Source: CAYYMX01 sp964473045
Lineage (GTDB): Bacteria > Pseudomonadota > Alphaproteobacteria > Methylaequorales > Methylaequoraceae
Direction: 5' to 3'
Assembly (NCBI GenBank): GCA_964473045.1
Contig: CAYYMX010000032.1
Coordinates: forward strand, 1 to 13,651
DNA length: 13,651 nt
Shown here: piece by piece, positions 6,510-12,948 of the stretch
Layout of the letters: every line of letters begins with the position of its first letter
How positions within the stretch are numbered: position 1 is the stretch's first letter
Made by a program: the position numbers and the translations under genes
The notes under the pieces: model-generated
Database searches by the model: none
Seen by the model: the letters and a program-made list of their open reading frames with translations, nothing else
What the model was told of the DNA's origin: nothing

Positions 6510-7816
6510 CTTCATTTACACCTAGAGAAATAGTTTCTGAATTGGATAGGTTTATAGTTGGTCAAAAATTTGCAAAAAGAGCTGTGGCCATAGCTTTACG
6601 CAATCGTTGGAGAAGACAGCAAATAGTAGGTTATTTAAAAGATGAAGTTCTTCCTAAAAATATTTTAATGATAGGTCCGACCGGAGTGGGTAAAACGGAA
6701 ATAGCTAGAAGGCTTGCAAAACTTGCAGATGCACCTTTTATTAAAGTTGAAGCAACTAAATTTACTGAAGTAGGTTACGTTGGAAGGGATGTTGAGCAAA
6801 TTATTAGAGATCTTTTAGAGGTATCTATAAATAATAATAAGGAAAGTTTAAAGAAGGAAATACAAGCAAAAGCTGAGTTAAATGCAGAAAAAAGAGTTGT
6901 TGACGCATTAGTTGGATCTTCATCAACTAACCAAACAAAGGAAAAATTCAAGCAAATGCTTAGGAATGCAGAGCTCGATGATCAAGAAATAGAAATCGAA
7001 CTTCCTGCGAAGTCAGGAATGCCTTTGAAATCTATGGATATCCCTGGTATGCCTGGAGGTATGATGGGAATGATAAATATAGGTGAAATGTTTGGTAAAG
7101 GATTTGGTCAAAGAAAAGAAAAAAGAAAATTAACCGTTAAAGAATCTTATGAACATTTACTTGAAGAAGAGTCTGAAAAGCTTATTGATAATGATAATTT
7201 AATTAAAAGAGCTATTAATAATGTTGAACAAGATGGCATTGTTTTTCTCGATGAAATTGACAAAATTTGTGGAAAAAACTCTAAAGGTACTGCTGAAGTA
7301 AGTAGAGAAGGAGTCCAAAGAGATTTGTTGCCATTAATAGAAGGGTCCACTGTAAGCACTAAATACGGTACAGTTAAGACTGACCATATTTTGTTTATAG
7401 CATCTGGAGCGTTTCATGTATCCAAACCGTCTGATTTGTTACCTGAACTTCAAGGTCGCCTTCCAAATAGAGTTGAGCTATCAGCTTTATCAAAAGATGA
7501 TTTTATAAGAATTTTAAAAGAACCAGAAAACAATCTCATAAAACAATATGTTGCGCTAATTGCTACAGAGGGAGTTAAATTGAAATTTTCTGAAAAAGCA
7601 ATTTCAGAGATTGCACAAATTGCCACCAAAGTTAATGAAGCAATTGAAAATATTGGAGCAAGAAGATTACATACAATTTTAGAAAAAGTTTTGGAGGAAA
7701 TTAGTTTTGAAGCTTCAGAAAAAAAAAACAAAGAGATCAATATAGATGAAAAATTTGTTGTTGAACAAATAGGTGATATTTATCAAGATACTGACGTTAG
7801 TAAATTTATTCTTTAA
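6506..7816 (+). CDS. hslU: HslU, ATPase subunit of the HslVU protease
   Basis: AAA+ unfoldase (ClpY) that binds, unfolds and threads substrates into HslV. The 436 residues are full length. Walker A is GPTGVGKT (57-64), the pore loop GYVG (90-93), Walker B IVFLDEID (245-252), sensor 1 near IASGAF (298-303), a candidate arginine finger at R318 in QGRLPNR, and sensor 2 GARRLH (384-389). The inserted I domain spans about 110-240 and includes a Met/Gly-rich loop (PGMPGGMMGM, 180-189). The C-terminus VSKFIL resembles the conserved tail that docks into HslV to activate it. The ATG overlaps the hslV stop by 4 bases. The last 11 bases overlap the end of convergent smr, leaving no room for an intrinsic terminator between them. 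Confidence 0.98.
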   Translation: MTSFTPREIVSELDRFIVGQKFAKRAVAIALRNRWRRQQIVGYLKDEVLPKNILMIGPTGVGKTEIARRLAKLADAPFIKVEATKFTEVGYVGRDVEQIIRDLLEVSINNNKESLKKEIQAKAELNAEKRVVDALVGSSSTNQTKEKFKQMLRNAELDDQEIEIELPAKSGMPLKSMDIPGMPGGMMGMINIGEMFGKGFGQRKEKRKLTVKESYEHLLEEESEKLIDNDNLIKRAINNVEQDGIVFLDEIDKICGKNSKGTAEVSREGVQRDLLPLIEGSTVSTKYGTVKTDHILFIASGAFHVSKPSDLLPELQGRLPNRVELSALSKDDFIRILKEPENNLIKQYVALIATEGVKLKFSEKAISEIAQIATKVNEAIENIGARRLHTILEKVLEEISFEASEKKNKEINIDEKFVVEQIGDIYQDTDVSKFIL

Positions 7817-8318
7817 TCTTCTTTAAATAAATTAATACTGCTCCATCGCCACCTTTAGTTCTTGGTGCTTTGTCAAACCAAAGAATTTTGTCTGATAATT
7901 CTATTGACTTTAGCCACTTTGGTAGATTTTCTTTTATTTTTCCTGTGCCCCTCCATCCGTCTGATACCCCGAGTCTTGCCCCTTTGCCAGTAATAATTAG
8001 AATCAGTCTGTTACAATTTTGATAGTTTTTATTTACAAATTCTATAACTTTTATTCTAGACTCTTCAATTGTATAGCCATGAAGATCTAATTTTTTCTCT
8101 ATTCTTATTTTTCCTCTTTGAATTTTTTTTAAGGTATTTTTTTCTAGAGATTCTTTTTTTCTGTTGCTTTCAATTTGAATTTCAAAGTTTATTTTTGTTC
8201 CTTCATTTTTATTTTGTGAAAAATTTGTCCTCCCAACCTTTTTTTTGTGATTTTTGTTTAAATTTTTTTTATCTAGTGTATTTACAGTTTTTTTAAAATC
8301 TTCCCAATCATTATTCAT
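7806..8318 (-). CDS. smr: Smr-domain protein (putative nuclease)
   Basis: The 170-residue protein has a Lys/Asn-rich, probably disordered N-terminal half (1-70) and a C-terminal Smr domain (about 75-168). Domain motifs are LDLHGYTIEES (77-87), IITGKG (108-113) and GGDGAVLIYLKK (156-167). Smr domains related to MutS2 act as DNA or RNA nicking endonucleases, and some recognise stalled or collided ribosomes. In alphaproteobacteria the short stand-alone form next to mltA is widespread but poorly characterised. The ATG overlaps the mltA stop region by 8 bases, and the gene is the last of the timA-mltA-smr run. Its 3' end overlaps hslU by 11 bases. The exact cellular substrate cannot be read from sequence. 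Confidence 0.92.
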   Translation of the reverse strand: MNNDWEDFKKTVNTLDKKNLNKNHKKKVGRTNFSQNKNEGTKINFEIQIESNRKKESLEKNTLKKIQRGKIRIEKKLDLHGYTIEESRIKVIEFVNKNYQNCNRLILIITGKGARLGVSDGWRGTGKIKENLPKWLKSIELSDKILWFDKAPRTKGGDGAVLIYLKKIKE

Positions 8319-9345
8319 TTTTTTTATTATTTGGAATTAAAATGAACAGAAGCAACTTCTTTTTTAAATTACCTGCAAACTTTTCAGCCTTTTGGCCCCT
8401 TCCTGCAAATAAGTCAACTCTGTTAGGGCCTTTTATTGCTGAGCCAGTATCTGACGAAATGGTCAACAAATTATATTTTTTATTATTTGTTTGTAGTAAA
8501 AAAGGTACTGCATATGGATAAATTTTTTTGTCAATTGCTATACTTACTTTTGGTACAAGCTCTTTTCCAAATGCTCCAATAGAATGTCCCTTAATTTTTT
8601 GATTACTTTTAAAAAAAATATATCTTTTGTTTTGGTTTAACATTTCTTTTACCTTTGTTTTATTTTTCCTGAGCCAGTCTTTTATTGTAAAAAGCGATAT
8701 CTTTTCATGATCAATTATTTTATTTTTCGTCATGATCTTGCCTATGGATGTATATTTAATTTTATTGTTCCCATCATAATTTATTTTTATTCTAGTATTA
8801 TCTGGCAAGATACCTATCCCAGAACCTTGGATTTGAAGGAAAAAAAAATCTACATAATCATCTGTCCACATCAAGACATCCTCAAGTTGATAGTTTTTTT
8901 CTATTTTTTCTCTTGGCATCCCCATGAATTTTTTTTTATTTTTAAGTATAGGGTACTTATAAGAACTATTTTTTTCCCATGAAACGTTTATTGTCGGTTC
9001 GTAATAGGCAGTTAGCAAACCCTTTTTGCTACTTATTTTTTTTGTTTTAAAATTATTTTTAAAAAAATTAATTATTAGTTTCTTATTAATTTTTATGTCG
9101 TTTGTTTTTTTGCATACTCTTGACCAATTTTTTTTTGTGCCAAATGATGGGTATGACTTGTGAGAAGTTATTGATGTTAGTAAATGTTTTGATGAACAAA
9201 ACTTTTTAATTTCTAAAAAAAAGTTTTTGACTTGTTCATCTTCAAGATTTATGTGAGACGAGGAAATCAACTCAACATTTTCGGCCGAGACTCTTTTATA
9301 GGAGGAAACTATTAAAAACAATAGTAACCAGTATTTAAGCAGCAC
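8311..9345 (-). CDS. mltA: Membrane-bound lytic murein transglycosylase A family protein
   Basis: Cleaves peptidoglycan between MurNAc and GlcNAc with formation of 1,6-anhydroMurNAc, in the periplasm. The 344 residues begin with a signal peptide (hydrophobic 2-14, likely cut after VSA at 21). The MltA barrel domain includes GLLTAYYEP (109-117) and FFFLQIQGSG (167-176). The C-terminal 3D domain has SDTGSAIKGPNRVDLFAGRG (298-317), with D299 and D311 as the catalytic-region acids. There is no Cys lipobox, so unlike E. coli MltA it is probably soluble or loosely held. The start is GTG at 9345, inside the end of timA (11-base overlap), preceded by AGAGGAAA at rather short spacing. Lys/Asn content is high, as in neighbouring smr. 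Confidence 0.94.
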   Translation of the reverse strand: MLLKYWLLLFLIVSSYKRVSAENVELISSSHINLEDEQVKNFFLEIKKFCSSKHLLTSITSHKSYPSFGTKKNWSRVCKKTNDIKINKKLIINFFKNNFKTKKISSKKGLLTAYYEPTINVSWEKNSSYKYPILKNKKKFMGMPREKIEKNYQLEDVLMWTDDYVDFFFLQIQGSGIGILPDNTRIKINYDGNNKIKYTSIGKIMTKNKIIDHEKISLFTIKDWLRKNKTKVKEMLNQNKRYIFFKSNQKIKGHSIGAFGKELVPKVSIAIDKKIYPYAVPFLLQTNNKKYNLLTISSDTGSAIKGPNRVDLFAGRGQKAEKFAGNLKKKLLLFILIPNNKKNE

Positions 9346-10024
9346 TTTCCTCTATTTTTTCTAAAACCCAGTCTGGATTTTTATCTTTCATATTTTTTGT
9401 GAATGTCCAAATTTCTGTAATATTTAATATTTGGTTAATGTCACCATCAATTATTTTCCCACTCGAGCTCTTAATGGTTTGCACTTGTTCCGTAATAAAT
9501 TCTAACTTCATCCGTGCAAAACTACTATTGTATATTTCAGCCTTAATTAACTTTGGCAGATTAACCCCAATAAACGTAATATTCAATTTTTCTCCTTTTT
9601 TCTGCCGTTTTACAATTTGAGATTTAAATGTTTCAAACATTTTATTTGATAAAAGTCTTTTTAACTCTTCTGTTTTGCCATCTACATAATTTCCAATTAT
9701 AAATTCAAATGCTTTTTTTGCCCCTTTTAAAAAATCTTCAAGCATAAACTCCTTGTCGAATTTGTAGATTTTTTTCAAAGTTTCATTGATTTTAGGGTCT
9801 TCATGCAGTGTTTTTTTCTCCAAAATATCTTTTTTTGCATGCCTTGCTTTTTTAATAGTCTCGTCAGGTGTTGATTCCTCAAATCTTTGTTTTGGGTTAG
9901 AGAATTTGTCTAAAATGTCATTTTCATTCCCTGTTTTTTTCCCAAGTACATTCCTTAGTCTTTGAATTATAAAGACAGCAATCATTGCTAGAATTAAAAT
10001 ATCAATGTATGGAATACCATTCAT
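9335..10024 (-). CDS. timA: Tim44-like inner membrane protein (TimA)
   Basis: Bacterial relative of mitochondrial Tim44. From the chosen ATG the 229 residues have one N-terminal membrane helix (about 6-21, PYIDILILAMIAVFII) followed by a basic, Lys-rich linker. A C-terminal Tim44-like domain (about 85-229) carries DFLKGAKKAFEFII, LLSNKMFETF and a final WTFTKNMKDKNPDWVLEKI. The domain should lie in the cytoplasm or be otherwise membrane-tethered, and its role in bacteria is not settled. An in-frame TTG at 10030 would add two residues; ATG at 10024 is preferred. No Shine-Dalgarno is visible. It is divergent from secB and heads the timA-mltA-smr run, an arrangement typical of alphaproteobacteria. 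Confidence 0.92.
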   Translation of the reverse strand: MNGIPYIDILILAMIAVFIIQRLRNVLGKKTGNENDILDKFSNPKQRFEESTPDETIKKARHAKKDILEKKTLHEDPKINETLKKIYKFDKEFMLEDFLKGAKKAFEFIIGNYVDGKTEELKRLLSNKMFETFKSQIVKRQKKGEKLNITFIGVNLPKLIKAEIYNSSFARMKLEFITEQVQTIKSSSGKIIDGDINQILNITEIWTFTKNMKDKNPDWVLEKIEESAA

Positions 10025-10077
10025 AATCAAAAACCATAAATTATTTTAAAATATAGAATGCATTAAGCATAATATGT

Positions 10078-10100
10078 ATTATATTGCTTTTGTAGCAATA
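10078..10100. promoter_or_regulatory. timA/secB divergent spacer: -10 box and small dyad
   Basis: The spacer between timA and secB (10025-10113) contains a perfect TATAAT on the minus strand (10083-10078), 54 bases before the timA ATG, but with a poor -35. An inverted repeat, TATTGC (10082-10087) and GCAATA (10095-10100) with a 7-base loop, overlaps it and sits 13 bases before the secB ATG. It could be an operator or a small hairpin in the secB leader. AT-rich DNA gives such matches by chance. Confidence 0.3.
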
Positions 10101-10113
10101 ATGAAACTTTAAT

Positions 10114-10575
10114 ATGGCAAAAACAAAAAATTTAAATAATAATAATAATTTAAAATTTCTTATTAATGCACAGTATCTTAAAGATATTTCATTTGAAAAT
10201 CCCAAAGCACCTGATTCTCTTAAACAATTTAATCAGAACCCGAAAATTCAAGTTGATGTTGATGTAAATACAAAGCCACTTAAAGACCATGGCTCCAATA
10301 TCTATGAAGTTGATTTAGTTATAAAAGCTGAAACAAAACTTGAAGATCAAACAATGTTTATTATTGAAGGGTCTTATGGAGGTATTTTTACCATAGACAA
10401 TGCCAGCGGAGATTTGCTTGAAAAAATTCTTCTTATAGAATGCCCTAAATTTTTATTTCCTTTTTTAAGATCCATTATAGCCACATGTACACGTGAAGGC
10501 GGATTTCCTCCGTTGATGATCTCCCCTGTGGATTTTGTATCTATGTATGAAAAGAAAAAAACCTCTGGTAAATAG
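10114..10575 (+). CDS. secB: Protein-export chaperone SecB
   Basis: Tetrameric cytoplasmic chaperone that keeps precursors unfolded and hands them to SecA. The 153 residues are typical. Family motifs are QYLKDISFENPKAP (20-33), YEVDLVIKAE (64-73), IECPKFLFPFLRSIIA (108-123) and GGFPPLMISPVDF (129-141). The N-terminal tail holds five consecutive Asn (8-12) encoded by (AAT)5. The gene is alone on the plus strand, divergent from timA and convergent with the coiled-coil gene across 27 bases. Alphaproteobacteria often have secB next to dnaQ and timA, so the neighbourhood is as expected on one side only. Confidence 0.97.
   Translation: MAKTKNLNNNNNLKFLINAQYLKDISFENPKAPDSLKQFNQNPKIQVDVDVNTKPLKDHGSNIYEVDLVIKAETKLEDQTMFIIEGSYGGIFTIDNASGDLLEKILLIECPKFLFPFLRSIIATCTREGGFPPLMISPVDFVSMYEKKKTSGK
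10135..10149 (+). repeat. (AAT)5 microsatellite in secB
   Basis: Five perfect AAT units encode Asn 8-12 in the variable N-terminal tail of SecB, before the conserved core. Gain or loss of units would keep the frame and change only the tail length. Confidence 0.9.
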
Positions 10576-10602
10576 TGATTCTAAATTTTAAATCTAGTAA
10601 TT

Positions 10603-11265
10603 TTATAGTTTAATTTTCCTCTTTTTTGTATTAATAAGATTAATATTTTCTTTCAAAAATTCATTTTTTATTTCACTTAAGGTCATACCTTCTTTCCAAT
10701 TTGATATAGCTGTTTTAAGACTTTTTTCTGATATACTCCTGAATTTTGTATTGTTTTCTTGATCCAGTTTGTTTTTTTTCCCTTTTGAGTTGCTTGTAAT
10801 TGTGCTTTCTAAAATTTTTTTGAAAGTATCTATCTCCCCAAGCCCTTTTACGCGATGATATTCATCAAGTTCATTTTGCAGTCTAAGATTCTCATTTTTG
10901 AGCCTAATGTTTTCTTGCTGCTGTAATGTAAAATGTTCTTGCATTTTTTCTAGGTCACTTTCTTTCAAGATGCTTGTATTTCTTGAGAATTTTCGTAATA
11001 TTTGTTCTAAATTTTCTAATATCATATCTTTGATAAGCCTTATATCTTCGTCGTAATACGTGTAGTGACTCTTATTATTTAATTTTCCGAAGCTTTTAAG
11101 GTTTGTTAAAATTTTGTTTAGCCTTTTTCGTGATAAAACATTAAAATTACAGATTTTAAAAACTTTCTTCTCGCTTTTAGACCATTCTCTTCTTGGAATG
11201 TACCTTAATTTTCCTAGAATCTTTTGGGCTTCAAAATACGATATGTTTTTTGTTTCTTTGTTCAT
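10603..11265 (-). CDS. Hypothetical coiled-coil protein, family not recognised
   Basis: I do not recognise this 220-residue, strongly basic protein. No signal peptide or membrane segment is seen. Residues 1-65 are basic and may form a helical, possibly nucleic-acid-binding domain (ILGKLRYIPRREWSKSEKKV, 16-35). A probable coiled coil spans about 103-138, with bZIP-like heptads in NIRLKNENLRLQNELDEY (119-136). A Lys/Asn-rich linker (155-175) follows, then a short helical C-terminal region SEKSLKTAISNWKEGMTLSEIK (179-200, quoted in part) and a KKRKIKL tail. It could be a DNA-binding or scaffold protein, but that is inference. The ATG is preceded directly by AAGG, too close for a normal Shine-Dalgarno. 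It is transcribed alone, convergent with secB, in a position where secB and dnaQ would often be adjacent. Confidence 0.8.
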   Translation of the reverse strand: MNKETKNISYFEAQKILGKLRYIPRREWSKSEKKVFKICNFNVLSRKRLNKILTNLKSFGKLNNKSHYTYYDEDIRLIKDMILENLEQILRKFSRNTSILKESDLEKMQEHFTLQQQENIRLKNENLRLQNELDEYHRVKGLGEIDTFKKILESTITSNSKGKKNKLDQENNTKFRSISEKSLKTAISNWKEGMTLSEIKNEFLKENINLINTKKRKIKL

Positions 11266-11286
11266 CCTTATCTATTTAAAAAAAAT

Positions 11287-11333
11287 CCAATTTTTTATCA
11301 TTTATTTTAAAAAATACGATAAAAAAAAAATGG
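11287..11333 (-). promoter_or_regulatory. AT-rich hairpin in the leader of the coiled-coil gene
   Basis: Nested inverted repeats share one centre near 11309-11310. They are TATTTT/AAAATA (11303-11308 and 11311-11316), TTTTTTATC/GATAAAAAA (11291-11299 and 11318-11326, 9 of 9), and CCA/TGG at the outer ends. Read on the minus strand the structure is followed by A then eight T, 20 bases before the coiled-coil gene. This resembles an attenuator or terminator layout but with a very AT-rich stem. Function is unproven. Confidence 0.35.
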
Positions 11334-11389
11334 TGTCTTTAAATCCTCCTATAAGTTAAAGAATGATGATATTAAGGGAAATATACAGT

Positions 11390-11467
11390 ATGTCAATCGA
11401 TGTTATATATTTTGCTTGCTATTTATTCATTAATTATTGTATTTTTATGTATACAATCATTCTGTAA
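11390..11467 (+). CDS. Possible 25-residue hydrophobic small protein
   Basis: ATG to TAA, 25 codons, translating to MSIDVIYFACYLFINYCIFM and five more residues (YTIIL). It is nearly all hydrophobic or aromatic, enough for one membrane span. AGGGA (11375-11379) lies 10 bases before the ATG, a better ribosome binding site than most genes here have. AT-rich DNA yields short hydrophobic ORFs by chance, so this is a candidate only. Confidence 0.25.
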   Translation: MSIDVIYFACYLFINYCIFMYTIIL

Positions 11468-11550
11468 GCTTTCACGCTTTATATTTTGTGTTTATTCTAA
11501 ATGACTTTTTTCGTGAATTTTTCTTATAGTTTTTGTTTTATGATACGAAG

Positions 11551-11609
11551 TGTTTTAACATAAATACCCCTATAGGTGGTTACTAAGTAATAATTAGACA
11601 AAATATAAT
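11551..11609 (+). promoter_or_regulatory. Candidate promoter with flanking dyads for the small membrane pair
   Basis: A perfect TATAAT (11604-11609) is preceded, after 18 bases, by TTACTA (11580-11585, weak -35). The -35 is covered by the palindrome TTACTAAGTAA (11580-11590, 5-base arms). Just upstream are the imperfect dyad ACCCCTATAGGTGGT (11566-11580) around CCTATAGG, and TGTTTTAACA (11551-11560). The predicted start near 11616 leaves a leader of about 35 bases to the ATG at 11651. The palindrome over the -35 would suit a repressor, but no regulator is identified. Confidence 0.4.
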
Positions 11610-11650
11610 TTAGTTCTTAAAATATAAATGTTTTAAATATCATTTATAAT

Positions 11651-11851
11651 ATGAAAAATATTGAAATAATTTTGTGGTCATTTGTTTTCTTAGATTCTAT
11701 TGTTTCAGTCATTATCTCTATGTTTTTCCCTAAATGGTACCATAGGACTTTTAAAAGGTTATCTAAGCACTTTCCTGCTAGCAAAGGTTGGTGTTTATGG
11801 TACCTAGCCCTAGTCTTGTGGATTGGCTATGCTTTGTTTAGGCTTAACTAG
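11651..11851 (+). CDS. Small membrane protein, family not recognised
   Basis: A 66-residue protein with two likely membrane helices, about 5-26 (EIILWSFVFLDSIVSVIISM) and 48-64 (CLWYLALVLWIGYALF), joined by a basic loop (KWYHRTFKRLSKH, 28-40). The loop charge predicts that both ends face the periplasm and the loop faces the cytoplasm. The ATG has no Shine-Dalgarno. The gene ends 17 bases before the DUF2784 gene on the same strand, so they are probably co-transcribed. I cannot assign a function. The Trp-rich second helix and coherent topology argue that it is a real gene. Confidence 0.65.
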   Translation: MKNIEIILWSFVFLDSIVSVIISMFFPKWYHRTFKRLSKHFPASKGWCLWYLALVLWIGYALFRLN

Positions 11852-11868
11852 AGCTAAAAGTTTTTGAA

Positions 11869-12225
11869 ATGTACGAAGTTGCTGCAAATATCACACTTGT
11901 AATTCATTTCATGTTTATTCTTTTTGTAATATTTGGTGGTTTGCTCTACTTTTTTTACAAAAAGTTCATTTTTTTGCATGTCCCAGCACTTTTTTGGGGA
12001 ACATATGTTGAATTGTCACATTCTATCTGCCCACTGACTTATCTCGAAAACTGGTTTTTAATGAAAGCTCAACTTATTGAATATTCCGATGGGTTTGTTG
12101 CAAAATACATTTTTCCAATTGTATACCCCTTAGATTTAACTTTAGATCTCCAGAATTACCTTGGAATTACCTTAATGGTTATAAATGTAATGATATACGG
12201 GTATATATTTAGAAATAAAATCTAA
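11869..12225 (+). CDS. DUF2784-family integral membrane protein
   Basis: A 118-residue membrane protein matching the DUF2784 pattern: NITLVIHFMFILFVIFGGLL (7-26), then HVPALFWGTYVELS (37-50), the signature ICPLTYLENW (53-62) and EYSDGFVAKYIFPIVYP (71-87), then a last helix at about 97-114. Three to four membrane helices are expected. The family has no known function that I can name. It follows the 66-residue membrane protein by 17 bases and converges on dnaQ with a 35-base gap that shows no good terminator. No Shine-Dalgarno is apparent. The family call rests on the ICPLT-LENW motif and overall layout. Confidence 0.85.
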   Translation: MYEVAANITLVIHFMFILFVIFGGLLYFFYKKFIFLHVPALFWGTYVELSHSICPLTYLENWFLMKAQLIEYSDGFVAKYIFPIVYPLDLTLDLQNYLGITLMVINVMIYGYIFRNKI

Positions 12226-12260
12226 AATAAAAAAACTGAACATTTAATTCAAAGAAGTTG

Positions 12261-12935
12261 TTAAATTATTGTTTTCCAATATGACAAACCTAAATTATTA
12301 ACCATTTCTTTGTGAAGGACCTCTTCTTCTTTTGATACCTCTATAATAGGTAACCCATCTGTTCGATATTTTCTTTCTATCATCTTGTTTTTTTTAATTT
12401 TTCTTGAGAACACAAGTTTTTTTTGTTTTCCACCTATTAATTCTATATAAACTTGTAACAATAAATAACAATCGGTCAGAGCACCGTGCTTTACTCTATC
12501 TTCTAGGCTAATATTAAACCTTCTGCAAAGTGCATTTAAATTATTCTTGCTACCAGGAAACTTCTTTTTAGCAATTTCCAAAGTACATATAGTTTTCTCG
12601 TATTGAATTAAACGGTTTTTAGTTCTTGAGAGAGCACTATTTATCATATTTAAATCAAACTGTGCATTATGAATTATTAGCGGTGAATCAGAAATAAATT
12701 CTAAAAATTCAGAGATTTCTTCATCAAAAGTGCTAAAACTTTTTAAAAAACTATTGTTAAGGCCATGAATTTGTTCAGCATGATCACTAATTATAATATC
12801 ACCTGGACTGAAGTATTTATGGAACTTTACACCGCTTGGAACATCATCAACCAGCTCTAGGCATGCAACTTCAATAATTCTGTCAGATTCAAAATTTAGT
12901 CCTGAAGTTTCAGTGTCAAGAATAAGTTTTCTCAC
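12261..12935 (-). CDS. dnaQ: DNA polymerase III epsilon subunit (3'-5' proofreading exonuclease)
   Basis: Proofreading exonuclease of the replicative polymerase, DnaQ/DEDDh fold, 224 residues. Exo I is LDTETSGL with D7 and E9, Exo II HNAQFDLN with D94, and Exo III KHGALTDCYLL with H150 and D155, so all five catalytic residues are present. The tail after about 170 is the flexible, basic region expected to contact the alpha subunit. The start is GTG at 12935, giving MRKLILDTE as in the family; AAGG lies upstream at a rather long spacing. It follows parB by 13 bases on the same strand and is probably co-transcribed with it. In many alphaproteobacteria dnaQ lies near secB and coaE; here secB is 1.7 kb away across an insert. 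Confidence 0.96.
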   Translation of the reverse strand: MRKLILDTETSGLNFESDRIIEVACLELVDDVPSGVKFHKYFSPGDIIISDHAEQIHGLNNSFLKSFSTFDEEISEFLEFISDSPLIIHNAQFDLNMINSALSRTKNRLIQYEKTICTLEIAKKKFPGSKNNLNALCRRFNISLEDRVKHGALTDCYLLLQVYIELIGGKQKKLVFSRKIKKNKMIERKYRTDGLPIIEVSKEEEVLHKEMVNNLGLSYWKTII

Positions 12936-12948
12936 AACTCAATCAACC

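Larger units (their letters stand above)
11266..11650. other. AT-rich spacer of about 385 bases
   Basis: This is the longest non-coding stretch in the window, lying between the divergent coiled-coil gene and the small membrane protein pair. I see no tRNA, rRNA or recognisable ncRNA in it. It holds the leader hairpin (11287-11333), a possible 25-codon ORF (11390-11467), three short dyads (11551-11590) and a candidate plus-strand promoter (-10 at 11604-11609). Its length is striking in a window where most genes overlap. Confidence 0.7.

Noticed and set aside
11272..11301. Nine-codon minus-strand ORF (MIKNWIFFK) before the coiled-coil gene
   Set aside because: It has no ribosome binding site at a useful distance, and its start and coding sequence lie largely in one arm of the AT-rich hairpin. 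It is probably chance.
11470..11517. parS-like half sites (TTTCACG near 11470-11476 and CGTGAA at 11512-11517) not far from parB
   Set aside because: Each matches only about half of the usual 16-base parS palindrome, and the other halves do not match. I do not call a parS site here.
11645..11650. TATAAT directly before the ATG at 11651
   Set aside because: As a -10 box it would start transcription inside the gene. The TATAAT at 11604-11609 is better placed.
12233..12253. TGAA/TTCA dyad next to an A run between the DUF2784 gene and dnaQ
   Set aside because: The stem is four AT-rich base pairs, too weak for an intrinsic terminator on either strand.
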